From Acidimicrobiaceae bacterium (lineage in GTDB: Bacteria > Actinomycetota > Acidimicrobiia > Acidimicrobiales > RAAP-2), in NCBI GenBank assembly GCA_013044405.1, contig JABEUR010000019.1:1-63997 (forward strand): a stretch of DNA of 63,997 nucleotides, given 5' to 3'. Shown here piece after piece: positions 52,005 through 60,164 of the stretch. The notes beneath the pieces are model-generated. The model worked only from the letters and a program-made list of their open reading frames with translations, did no database searches and was not told the origin of the DNA. Position 1 is the first letter of the stretch. Each line of letters begins with the position of its first letter. The translations under genes and the position numbers were made by a program.

Positions 52005-52835
52005 ATGGAATTCGTCTCCGACGTCCTGTCGCTCGACATAGAGGGTCACGTAGCGACGCTGTGGCTCAATCGACCCGCCGCACGTAACGCGATGGGACGG
52101 GCCTTTTGGACCGACTTACCGCTCGCAGCAGCGGCGCTTGGCGAACTCGCTGACGTTCGGGTCCTGATCATCGCCGCCAGAGGTCCCCACTTCACCGTAG
52201 GACTCGACCTGAAGGAACTCGGCGGGAGCCTGCTCCAAGAAGGTTCCCGAGCCCCCTCTAAAGCTGCCGGAAACGCGAACAGCTATCGCGAGGTCCGTCG
52301 AATGCAGGAGTCGGTGAGTTCCATTGCCCGACTCAAGGTGCCGGTCATCGCCGCCGTACACGGCTACTGCATCGGCGGTGGCGTCGACCTGATTAGCGCG
52401 TGTGACATACGACTCTGCTCTGGTGATGCCATCTTCTCAGTTCGCGAAGCCAAAGTCGCAATCGTGGCCGACATCGGCACCCTTCAGCGCCTGCCCCATA
52501 TTGTCGCTGCGGGTCACGTCGCCGAGCTGGCTTTCACCGGCAAGGATATCGACGCTCGTCGAGCCAACTCGATCGGTCTCGTGAACTCCGTTCACGGTCA
52601 AGGCGCTGATGACGTCTATGGAGCAGGCGTTGAGTTGGCCAACGAGATCGCCGCCAACTCCCCACTGGCCGTCCAAGGAACGAAGGCCGTGCTGGCGGCC
52701 AATGACGGGCACACCATCGACGAAGGACTCGATTTCGTCGCACGCTGGAACACGATGTATCTCGAGAGCAACGACCTGCGCGAGGCGATGTCAGCTTTCG
52801 TGGAGCATCGACCAGCGAAGTTCAACGGCGACTAA
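52005..52835 (+). CDS. Enoyl-CoA hydratase/isomerase family, dienoyl-CoA isomerase-like
   Basis: Crotonase-fold protein (276 residues) with the oxyanion-hole segments FTVGLDLKEL and HGYCIGGGVDLISACDIR. The block VREAKVAIVADIGTLQRLP closely matches delta(3,5)-delta(2,4)-dienoyl-CoA isomerase (ECH1). The three acidic active-site residues of that enzyme align with the Asp in GGGVDL, the Glu in VREAK and the Asp in VADIG. A role in unsaturated fatty-acid oxidation is inferred. GGGAGG precedes the ATG. It stands inside the suf region on the opposite strand and converges on the four-cysteine protein gene with a CTAA overlap. Confidence 0.88.
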   Translation: MEFVSDVLSLDIEGHVATLWLNRPAARNAMGRAFWTDLPLAAAALGELADVRVLIIAARGPHFTVGLDLKELGGSLLQEGSRAPSKAAGNANSYREVRRMQESVSSIARLKVPVIAAVHGYCIGGGVDLISACDIRLCSGDAIFSVREAKVAIVADIGTLQRLPHIVAAGHVAELAFTGKDIDARRANSIGLVNSVHGQGADDVYGAGVELANEIAANSPLAVQGTKAVLAANDGHTIDEGLDFVARWNTMYLESNDLREAMSAFVEHRPAKFNGD

Positions 52836-53185
52836 CGGCGCCAGAAGCGCCATCCTCGCCGATTGCTCTTCTCCAAAGCGTCCAGTTCACGACGACGCTC
52901 TTCGAACATCTCAGGCGCTACCGCGTTCACGATGTCGCTCGCCATGTTGAGTAATTCACGTCGTTCGTCCAGTGATGCGCTGGTTTGAGGTGCCGGCTCG
53001 ACGGGACGATCCACCAAGGAACCGTGTGACCAACCGACGTCGGCCAGACGGGGCTCATAGGTCACACAGTTCTCGGGACACGACCACGGCTGATCGGGAG
53101 CGTTGCCCAGTACGCAGAATCGGGCAACTTCGCCCGTTGAGTATGTTCGACTCTGAAAGTGCTTGCACTCTTCGCGCATTCCCAT
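52832..53185 (-). CDS. Four-cysteine small conserved-type hypothetical protein in the suf region
   Basis: A 117-residue protein of unknown function. Four cysteines in the N-terminal third (C7, C24, C36, C40; spacing 16, 11, 3) could bind zinc or an iron-sulfur cluster. The middle is Pro-rich. The C-terminal half is a charged helix (FEERRRELDALEKSNRRGW) ending in basic residues. It lies between sufB and sufD in the same orientation, 185 bases after sufB, so it may be read with sufB. GAGG lies eight bases before the ATG. Confidence 0.7.
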   Translation of the reverse strand: MGMREECKHFQSRTYSTGEVARFCVLGNAPDQPWSCPENCVTYEPRLADVGWSHGSLVDRPVEPAPQTSASLDERRELLNMASDIVNAVAPEMFEERRRELDALEKSNRRGWRFWRR

Positions 53186-53370
53186 TCATCCATCCTCGCA
53201 CGTCGATTGTGAGTTCAGCCAGGCGACCGTCAAAACCCACACTTTCGCGGATTCACGTCCATGACGGATGCGCCTAGGCAATCACAACTTCTCTCCATCC
53301 ACCGGACCCGGCGAACTATCCAAACTGGCTTGCCTTGCGCACGTTCGTTGAGTAGTGGCCTCACACGAGA

Positions 53371-54771
53371 TCAGCCGATCGAGCCTTCCATCTGCAATTC
53401 GATGAGTCGTGACCACTCAACGGCATACTCCATGGGCAGGGTCCGGGTTACCGGTTCGATAAACCCATTGACGATCATCCCCATCGCCTGGCTCTCGGTC
53501 AGCCCGCGACTCATGAGGTAGAACAGTTGGTCATCACCAATCTTCGAAACCGTCGCCTCGTGGCCAATCGAAGCGTCTTGTTCTCCAACTTCCATATAGG
53601 GCTTGGTCTCGGAGGTGGACTGCTCGTCAAGCAGTAATGCATCACAGCGCACGAAACTCTTGGCGCCCGTGGCTCCTTCTTCGACCTTCACGAGACCTCG
53701 GTACGTCGTCAGCCCACCATCTTTCGATATCGACTTCGAAACAATCGTCGAAGTTGTTTCAGGAGCGCAGTGGACCATCTTGGCCCCAGCGTCTTGAATC
53801 TGGCCCGGACCGGCATAGGCGACCGACAAGACCTCTCCCGATGCCTTGGGTCCCATCAGGTAGACCGAAGGGTACTTCATCGTCAATCGCGAACCGATGT
53901 TGCCATCGATCCATTCAACGTGAGCTTCCTCCTCGGCGCGAGCGCGCTTGGTCACGAGGTTGTAGACGTTGTTGGACCAGTTCTGAATCGTCGTGTAGGT
54001 GATCCGTGATCCGCGAAGAGCGACCAGTTCTACCACCGCCGAATGCAGTGAGTCGGTCGAATAGACCGGAGCCGAACAACCTTCGACGTAGTGGACCTGC
54101 GAACCTTCGTCGGCGATGATGAGCGTACGTTCGAACTGGCCCATGTTCTCGGTATTAATTCGAAAGTACGCCTGAAGGGGCTGATCAACCTTGACCCCCG
54201 GAGGGACGTAGATGAAAGATCCGCCGCTCCACACCGCTGAGTTGAGTGCGGCGAACTTGTTGTCATTGGGGGGGATCACGGTTCCGAAGTATTTGAGTAC
54301 CAGATCCGGATACTCACGCACCGCGGTATCCATGTCACAAAACAGCACGCCGAGTCGTTCCAGGTCCTCGCGATTGCGGTGAAAGACCACCTCGGATTCG
54401 TACTGCGCGGTGACACCAGCTAAGTACTTACGCTCCGCTTCAGGAATGCCGAGACGTTCGTAAGTGTTCTTAATCGCGTCGGGAAGGTCCTCCCACCTCT
54501 CAACACGATTTTCGGTCGGCTTGATGTAGTAGTAGATGTCGTTGAAGTCGAGATCGGGCATCCGATTGGCGAACCAGGGCAGCATCGGCTTCTTCTCGAA
54601 TCGCTTCAGGGCCTCGAGTCGAAAGTTGAGCATCCAAGGTGTCTCGTTCTTGATTCCGGACATCTCTCGAACGATTGCCTCGTTGATCCCCTTTTTCGGC
54701 TTGAACACGGGAATCTGCTCGTCGGACCAGCCCAACTGGTAACGGCTGAAATCAAGATTGTCAATTGCCAT
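53371..54771 (-). CDS. sufB: SufB, iron-sulfur scaffold subunit
   Basis: Core scaffold of the SUF machinery (466 residues), on which nascent clusters are assembled with SufC and SufD. It has RFEKKPMLPWF, the central VPPGVKVDQPLQAYFRIN, VHYVEGCSAPVYSTDSLH (conserved Cys), FVRCDALLLDEQS (the catalytic C-terminal Cys) and VSKIGDDQLFYLMSRGLTESQA. AGGAG precedes the ATG. It stands apart from sufD, separated by two other genes. A palindrome covers its probable -10 region. Confidence 0.95.
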   Translation of the reverse strand: MAIDNLDFSRYQLGWSDEQIPVFKPKKGINEAIVREMSGIKNETPWMLNFRLEALKRFEKKPMLPWFANRMPDLDFNDIYYYIKPTENRVERWEDLPDAIKNTYERLGIPEAERKYLAGVTAQYESEVVFHRNREDLERLGVLFCDMDTAVREYPDLVLKYFGTVIPPNDNKFAALNSAVWSGGSFIYVPPGVKVDQPLQAYFRINTENMGQFERTLIIADEGSQVHYVEGCSAPVYSTDSLHSAVVELVALRGSRITYTTIQNWSNNVYNLVTKRARAEEEAHVEWIDGNIGSRLTMKYPSVYLMGPKASGEVLSVAYAGPGQIQDAGAKMVHCAPETTSTIVSKSISKDGGLTTYRGLVKVEEGATGAKSFVRCDALLLDEQSTSETKPYMEVGEQDASIGHEATVSKIGDDQLFYLMSRGLTESQAMGMIVNGFIEPVTRTLPMEYAVEWSRLIELQMEGSIG

Positions 54772-54792
54772 GGCGCTCCTTTGGGATTTACC

Positions 54793-54809
54793 CTATGGCC
54801 ATAGTACTA
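54793..54809. promoter_or_regulatory. Palindrome over the sufB promoter: candidate operator
   Basis: CTATGGCCATAG (54793-54804) is a perfect 12-base palindrome overlapping a second palindrome, TAGTACTA (54802-54809). On the minus strand TACTAT (54801-54806) is a likely sufB -10, so a dimeric repressor bound here would block sufB. Confidence 0.35.
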
Positions 54810-54853
54810 ACTCCCATGACCGACATGCCATCAATTACTGGCAAAGTGGAGTT

Positions 54854-57034
54854 GTGCCCACTCCCACGCCCCCAACCGTACCCCAGCGACCATTTCCCAT
54901 CGTTCGTCACGGCGATATCCGCGAAGACCCCTACTACTGGTTGATGGACCGAGACGACGAGGAGGTCCTGGCCCACCTACGAGCGGAGAACGAGTATCTC
55001 GCCCACCAGCTCGTTGCCCTAAAGCCCCTCGAGAACGAGCTGTTCAGTGAGATCAAGAGCCGTATCGAGGAGACCGACATCTCAGTGCCCGTACGAAGAG
55101 GAGCGTGGTGGTACTACGAGCGCACCGTTGAAGGGCTCAACTACCCGATTAGTTGCCGGATGCGCGCCAATGGCGATGATTGGACCCCTCCCGAGATCGA
55201 CCCCAACCAGAGTCTCGTGGGCGAGCAAGTCATTCTCGACGAGAATGTGGAGGCCGGCACGCGCGACTTCCTGTCCGTTGGGGTCCTCGCGGTCAGCCCG
55301 GACGACCGTTGGGTCGCCGTCGGCACCGACTTCGACGGTGACGAGCGACACGACCTGAGTGTTCGCCCCCTCGCGGACCAGGAGCCTTTGGACGACACGC
55401 TCAACGACGTCTATTACGGATTCGCCTGGGCCACCGACAGTCAGCACTTCTTCTATACCAAGGTCGACGACTCGATGCGGCCCTGGCAACTTTGGCGCCA
55501 CCAACTCGGCACCCCCGCTTCAGCAGACGTGCTCGTCTTCCAAGAGGACGACGCCCAATACACCGTTTCAGTCGGTCGTAGTCGTGATGACGCGATGATC
55601 GTCGTGATGGTCGGCTCGTCGATGACCTCCGAGATTCACTTCGTTCGTGCCAGCGACCCGACGGCGCCCTTAACGATGTTGGAGATTCGCCGTCACGGCA
55701 TCGAGTATTCCGTGGAGCACTTCACGGACAGCTCAGGAAGAGGTTGGTGGCTCAAGGTGACCAACGAAGACGCCACAGATTTTCGCCTCTTGGCCTCGCG
55801 CGTGGACGCTATTGCATGGCGTGAGATCCTTGGCGAACGAGTGGGACAGCGACTGGACGGGGTTGACGCGTTCAAGTCGTTCCTCGCCATCAGTGAACGT
55901 CACGACGGATGTGCGGCGGTGCGAATCTGCAAGTTCCTCGACGACGACGATCCATTCGGAACCGATCTGCTCGAACGTTCGAAGCTCATCGACACCGCGG
56001 TGAGCCCGAGCACGGTATCGCTGGGGGCGAACGCCACCTACGACGCCGACCAACTTCGAGTGTCGATCACGTCGTTGATCACCCCTCGCCTGATCGCCGA
56101 CATCGTGATCGCTACTGGAGAGACCCTGGTTCGAAAGCAGCAGAAAGTTCTAGGCGGATACGACGCCAACCAGTACGTGACCGGTCGAATCTGGGTCGAC
56201 GCGAGTGACGCAGCGCGTATTCCGGTCTCATTCGTCGCGCGTCGCGAACTCATCGAAGAGACCGAGAATGGTGGACTTCGAGCGAAACAACCCGCACCGC
56301 TCTTGCTCTACGGCTACGGGAGTTACGAGATCTCGATCGATCCGGGTTTCTCATCACTTCGCCTGTCCTTGTTGGACCGAGGCGTCATCTTCGCCATCGC
56401 CCACGTCCGTGGTGGCGGCGAAATGGGTCGATCATGGTACGAGATGGGAAAGCTGGCGCAGAAACCGACGACCTTCAGCGACTTCGTTCGCGTGGCGCAA
56501 TCCCTCGTCGATCAGGGTTGGACTGTAGAGAACCAGCTGGCCGCGCGCGGCGGGTCGGCCGGCGGATTGCTGATGGGCGCAGCGATGAACCTCGCACCGA
56601 ACCTCTTTCGAGCCGTGGTCGCCGAAGTCCCTTTCGTTGATGCCCTCACCACCATGCTCGACGAATCGCTACCTTTGACGGTTGGTGAATGGGAGGAGTG
56701 GGGCAACCCCGACGCGAGTCCCACCGCCTATCGCACCATGAAGAGCTATTCGCCCTACGACAACGTCACGGCGACCAATCCTGACGGCACGCCGCGGGTC
56801 TACCCGCACCTCTTCGCCGCCGGAGGGCTCAACGACTCACGGGTGGGGTATTGGGAACCCGCCAAATGGGTCCTTCGCCTTCGCGACGCGAGTGCGGCGA
56901 ACGTTGCGCTCCTAAAAACTGAGATGGGAGTGGGCCACGGAGGTCCCTCCGGTCGTTACGACGCTTGGCGCGACGAGGCCCAGATACTCGCGTGGCTGCT
57001 CAATGAGATCAACCCGGCGCCACCACGAAGTTGA
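54854..57034 (+). CDS. ptrB: Oligopeptidase B-type prolyl oligopeptidase (S9A)
   Basis: Serine peptidase (726 residues) that cleaves short peptides, typically after basic residues. The N-terminal beta-propeller (about 60-440) begins after DPYYWLMDRDDEEVLAHLRAEN. The C-terminal alpha/beta-hydrolase domain has YGSYEISIDPGFSS, HVRGGGEMGRSWYEMGK, the catalytic Ser in GGSAGGLLMG near residue 568, Asp in GGLNDSRVGYWEPAKW and His in GVGHGGPSGR. The GTG at 54854 is the likely start, because earlier in-frame codons lie in the sufB promoter. It is divergent from sufB and overlaps the convergent RodZ-C-like gene by 26 bases. Confidence 0.9.
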   Translation: MPTPTPPTVPQRPFPIVRHGDIREDPYYWLMDRDDEEVLAHLRAENEYLAHQLVALKPLENELFSEIKSRIEETDISVPVRRGAWWYYERTVEGLNYPISCRMRANGDDWTPPEIDPNQSLVGEQVILDENVEAGTRDFLSVGVLAVSPDDRWVAVGTDFDGDERHDLSVRPLADQEPLDDTLNDVYYGFAWATDSQHFFYTKVDDSMRPWQLWRHQLGTPASADVLVFQEDDAQYTVSVGRSRDDAMIVVMVGSSMTSEIHFVRASDPTAPLTMLEIRRHGIEYSVEHFTDSSGRGWWLKVTNEDATDFRLLASRVDAIAWREILGERVGQRLDGVDAFKSFLAISERHDGCAAVRICKFLDDDDPFGTDLLERSKLIDTAVSPSTVSLGANATYDADQLRVSITSLITPRLIADIVIATGETLVRKQQKVLGGYDANQYVTGRIWVDASDAARIPVSFVARRELIEETENGGLRAKQPAPLLLYGYGSYEISIDPGFSSLRLSLLDRGVIFAIAHVRGGGEMGRSWYEMGKLAQKPTTFSDFVRVAQSLVDQGWTVENQLAARGGSAGGLLMGAAMNLAPNLFRAVVAEVPFVDALTTMLDESLPLTVGEWEEWGNPDASPTAYRTMKSYSPYDNVTATNPDGTPRVYPHLFAAGGLNDSRVGYWEPAKWVLRLRDASAANVALLKTEMGVGHGGPSGRYDAWRDEAQILAWLLNEINPAPPRS

Positions 57035-57827
57035 GCGTCAAAGTGGCGGGAAGCGGTGACGGCAGAATCACCGCGCTACCGCCAACGGTGACCGTCGCAT
57101 TCTTCGGAGAACCTAACGTGATCGAGGACTTGCCGGTCATGTCGAGGGACTCACTCGATCCGAGCTTGACCGTACCTTGCCACTCCAACGTGGAGTTGGC
57201 ACCCATGACGAAGCGGGCCCACGTCGCACCAAGCGCGCCGCTGACCGACACCCGGTAGGTGGTGGCCGGCACGTCATACGTCGCAGACTGCGATCCAGTG
57301 CTTTGGGCAATGAAGCGCTTGGGCCAGGTGGTGCTCGTGCGCGGCGTCGTCGTGCTCGATGTGGAAGTGGTCGACCCGGAGGTTCCCGCACTTGATTTCA
57401 AGAGGTAACCGCCCACCGCGAGCAGAACGATGACGACGACGATCGCCACCACCACTCGCATCGTCGTGACGTGCACCTTAGGGCGATGTGCCGAGCGTGA
57501 CAGCGCCCACGTCTCATTCTTGCGAACCGAGAGTCCCGCGACGTCTTCCAATGGCGTCATCTGGCTGTCGCTGAAGACGTACTCTCTATCCGGTTCCAGG
57601 CGCGGTCGAGCCGGTTCGGGGCGCACCAACGGAGCGCCCGACTCGTCGAGAAGACGAAAACCCTTGGAGGTCGCATACGGAGAAGGAGGCGGTGCCATCA
57701 GACGGCGATCAGTCGAGCGGCTCACTTCACGAAAAGAGTCCCGTCGCAGTTTTCGAATCCGAAGGGCAACGCCGGTGAGTACCACCGCGACGGCGATGCC
57801 CGCAATCACTTCGATGACGATCGTCAT
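57009..57827 (-). CDS. Membrane protein with RodZ C-terminal (DUF4115)-like domain
   Basis: A 272-residue protein. An N-terminal hydrophobic helix (IVIEVIAGIAVAVVLTGVAL) is followed by a cytosolic-looking stretch, a second helix (VVVAIVVVIVLLAVGGYLL) and a Ser/Thr-rich linker. The C-terminal beta domain (SGALGATWARFVM, then LDMTGKSSITLGSPKNATVTVGG) resembles the periplasmic DUF4115 domain of RodZ. The helix-turn-helix that binds MreB in RodZ is absent. The reading frame extends upstream to 58271, but those residues are a shadow of the flavin reductase gene. The exact start (ATG 57827) is uncertain. Confidence 0.7.
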   Translation of the reverse strand: MTIVIEVIAGIAVAVVLTGVALRIRKLRRDSFREVSRSTDRRLMAPPPSPYATSKGFRLLDESGAPLVRPEPARPRLEPDREYVFSDSQMTPLEDVAGLSVRKNETWALSRSAHRPKVHVTTMRVVVAIVVVIVLLAVGGYLLKSSAGTSGSTTSTSSTTTPRTSTTWPKRFIAQSTGSQSATYDVPATTYRVSVSGALGATWARFVMGANSTLEWQGTVKLGSSESLDMTGKSSITLGSPKNATVTVGGSAVILPSPLPATLTLNFVVAPG

Positions 57828-57898
57828 GGCTGCGCCGCGAGCACGCTGTAGGTCTCGGGCGAACTGGTCACGAACTGAAGCGTAGTGACCCCGTCTCG

Positions 57899-58375
57899 TC
57901 AGCAGAGAAGTCCGAATCCACCTCGGTAGTAGACGAGTGGATCGCCGGGATGGCTGAGGGCATGATGCACATGGACTACCGCCACGTGGTGGTCTCCGTG
58001 GGACGATACGTTGAGTATCTCTCCGCTGAGGTGCGCGATGGCCCCGTCGAGTAAGGGCGGGCCAGAGGGTTCTGCGTTCGACCACTTCACACCGGAGAAC
58101 TTGTCGACGCCGCTCTGGGCGAACAGCCGTGCGATGGCCTCCTGCTCTGAGGAGAGGATGTTCAGCCCGACGGTGCGGGCCCCACGAATACGCGACCACG
58201 AGTTTCCGGTGACGCTGGCAGCGAAGGAGACCAGCATCGGCTCGAGCGACAGTGAGCCAAAGGTCTGACATGTGAAGCCAGCGGGTCCTTCTTCGGTCTG
58301 GGCCGTCACCACGACCACACCGGTCACGAAGTGCCCGAGGACCTCTTTGAAGTGCGCAATCTCGAGGGAACTCAC
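57899..58375 (-). CDS. Flavin reductase-like FMN-binding protein
   Basis: A 158-residue split-barrel flavoprotein of the HpaC/flavin reductase family, with FVTGVVVVTAQTEEGPAGFTCQ, a SLEPMLVSFAASVTGNSW block, GLNILSSEQEAIARLFA and the final HHVAVVHVHHA segment. It probably supplies reduced flavin to a monooxygenase or acts on small ligands; no partner oxygenase is adjacent. The GTG start has TAGTGT seven bases upstream. It is divergent from an alpha/beta hydrolase across only 41 bases. Confidence 0.85.
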   Translation of the reverse strand: MSSLEIAHFKEVLGHFVTGVVVVTAQTEEGPAGFTCQTFGSLSLEPMLVSFAASVTGNSWSRIRGARTVGLNILSSEQEAIARLFAQSGVDKFSGVKWSNAEPSGPPLLDGAIAHLSGEILNVSSHGDHHVAVVHVHHALSHPGDPLVYYRGGFGLLC

Positions 58376-58388
58376 ATCGGCGACACTA
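58376..58388 (-). promoter_or_regulatory. Candidate leaderless -10 box for the flavin reductase gene
   Basis: TAGTGT is followed by a seven-base spacer and the GTG at 58375. Confidence 0.42.
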
Positions 58389-58403
58389 CCGGTGGGTCGT
58401 CGA

Positions 58404-58416
58404 TATCGTTAGCCAG
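58404..58416 (+). promoter_or_regulatory. Candidate leaderless -10 box for the alpha/beta hydrolase gene
   Basis: TATCGT is followed by a seven-base spacer and the GTG at 58417. It shares a 41-base divergent region with the flavin reductase promoter. Confidence 0.42.
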
Positions 58417-59289
58417 GTGTCGATCATCGTCTCACGACTCCCCGATGTCACCTTGCACTCACGTACCTATGGTCCACCAGACGGGCCATTGGCACTGTGC
58501 CTGCACGGCTTTCCCGACAGCGCCGCCACGTTCCGCTTACTCGCCCCTCGCCTCGTTCAACTGGGCTACCGGGTCGTGATCCCCTACATGCGCGGATACG
58601 CCCCGTCGTCGCTGTCCACGACCAACGATTATCACAGTGCCGCTCTCGCCGGAGACGCCAGTGCCCTACACGAGTCGCTCGGTGGCGACGAGCGGGCGAT
58701 ATTGGTCGGCCATGATTGGGGCGCGGTGGCGACCTACCTCGCCTCGAGCGCGGAGCCCGAGCGGTGGCGACGAACCGTCACCCTCGCCATCCCGCCACTG
58801 CCCGTCTTGGCCAACGCTATGGGCGATTTCGACCAGCTACGCGCGAGTTGGTACATGTTCTACCTGCGAGGTGCCGGAGCGGCGAATGTGGTGCGACGTG
58901 ATCGGATGGCGTTCCTCGAGCGACTCTGGTCGACCTGGTCTCCGAACTACGACGCCCACGAAGACCTCCATCTCGTTCACGCAGCCCTCCAAGGCGATGG
59001 CCATCTCGAAGCAGCCCTCGGCTACTACCGAGCCATGTTCGAACCTCCCGCTGCCATGGATGCATCATTGAGCCGCTTTCGTGATGCCGCATTCGCAACT
59101 TCGACGGTCTCGAATCTGTATCTGCACGGAGAAGCGGACGGCTGCATCCTGGCCACGAGTGTTCTCGACCCCCTCGACCACATGGCCAAAGGCTCGCGCT
59201 ACGAGATGGTGGCCGGGGCGGGACACTTCTTGCACCTCGAACAACCAGACGAGGTGGGTCGAATGATCGAGGAATTCGTTTCGCCTTAG
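58417..59289 (+). CDS. Alpha/beta hydrolase with Asp nucleophile (epoxide hydrolase-like)
   Basis: A 290-residue alpha/beta hydrolase. The oxyanion segment is LHGFPDSAATFR. The nucleophile elbow GHDWGA carries aspartate, as in epoxide hydrolases and haloalkane dehalogenases rather than esterases. A Tyr in the cap (SWYMFYLRG) could be the epoxide-opening residue. The acid and histidine are in HGEADGC and GAGHFLHLEQPDE. The substrate is unknown. The stop overlaps the mutY stop in TTAG. Confidence 0.88.
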   Translation: MSIIVSRLPDVTLHSRTYGPPDGPLALCLHGFPDSAATFRLLAPRLVQLGYRVVIPYMRGYAPSSLSTTNDYHSAALAGDASALHESLGGDERAILVGHDWGAVATYLASSAEPERWRRTVTLAIPPLPVLANAMGDFDQLRASWYMFYLRGAGAANVVRRDRMAFLERLWSTWSPNYDAHEDLHLVHAALQGDGHLEAALGYYRAMFEPPAAMDASLSRFRDAAFATSTVSNLYLHGEADGCILATSVLDPLDHMAKGSRYEMVAGAGHFLHLEQPDEVGRMIEEFVSP

Positions 59290-60164
59290 CCATCCGCGAG
59301 CCTGATGAGTCTGCCCGTCTCGATCAGGCCGTCGCGTCGGAGCGATTCGACCAACCGTTCGAAGCGCACGTCGTCGACCTCTCCGATGGCCCGACGGATC
59401 ATCGCCCTCGACTGGGGACGATCCAGGACCTCTCTGAGGATCCGTCCTCGCAGTTGACGATCCGAACCAGCGAACTTGGCCTGTGGTGCGGAGACCCCGG
59501 CACTCTTCGGAGCCGGGTCCGGCCCCCCTTCGTTCCTCCACCGACAAGCTCTCGACACCGGGCACGTCTCGCAACGAGGAATGGAACGGCAGAACAGTGC
59601 CCCCAGGTCGATCATCGCCTGATTGTGCGGGGCCGAGTCGCCTTTAGCGAGCAGCGATCCCGCAACCTGGCGAGCCTCCTTGGCGCTGAGCGAGCGATTG
59701 ACCAGCGCGCGGGCCAGTACGCGGCCGACGTTCGTATCAAGCACCGCAAGAGGCAAGTGGAATGCGAACGACGAGACCGCACTGGCGGTGTAGTCGCCGA
59801 CTCCGGGTAACGACCGTAGTCCTTCGTATGAAGCTGGTACGGCCCCACCATGTTCGTTCACGATCTGTCGCGCCGCACTGTGCAGGGCCCTGGCCCGACG
59901 CGGATAGCCGAGCCCACTCCAGACTCGAAGAACCTCCGAAAGGGGTGCTTCGGCGCAGCTCTCGGGCGTCGGAAATCGTTCGATGAATTTGAGCCATGGC
60001 CCGACGACGCGCAGACTCTGGGTCTGCTGGAGCATCACCTCGCTCACCAGAACCGCCCATGGATCTAGATGTCCAATCCATGGCAGGGACCTCTGCAGTC
60101 GTGGAACGGCTCGACGAAGCGCGCGGCGGAACGCAGCGACGTCCCTATCCCCAGACGTCGTCAC
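59286..60164 (-). CDS. mutY: A/G-specific adenine glycosylase MutY
   Basis: Removes adenine mispaired with 8-oxoguanine. The protein (292 residues) has the catalytic Glu in SEVMLQQTQ, the helix-hairpin-helix LPGVGDYTASAV, the catalytic Asp in LDTNVGRVLAR, and an iron-sulfur loop CRSIPRCETCPVSRAC. The first cysteine spacing is five residues, against six in E. coli MutY (CX6CX2CX5C). The C-terminal NUDIX-like domain is reduced, as in many actinobacteria. The GTG at 60164 overlaps the MaoC gene by 20 bases; the longer frame to 60323 is a shadow of MaoC. Confidence 0.9.
   Translation of the reverse strand: MTTSGDRDVAAFRRALRRAVPRLQRSLPWIGHLDPWAVLVSEVMLQQTQSLRVVGPWLKFIERFPTPESCAEAPLSEVLRVWSGLGYPRRARALHSAARQIVNEHGGAVPASYEGLRSLPGVGDYTASAVSSFAFHLPLAVLDTNVGRVLARALVNRSLSAKEARQVAGSLLAKGDSAPHNQAMIDLGALFCRSIPRCETCPVSRACRWRNEGGPDPAPKSAGVSAPQAKFAGSDRQLRGRILREVLDRPQSRAMIRRAIGEVDDVRFERLVESLRRDGLIETGRLIRLADG

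Noticed and set aside
57828..58271. N-terminal 148 residues of the long frame leading into the RodZ-C-like protein
   Set aside because: They overlap the flavin reductase gene in another frame and are Arg/Pro-rich nonsense. The real gene starts near 57827.
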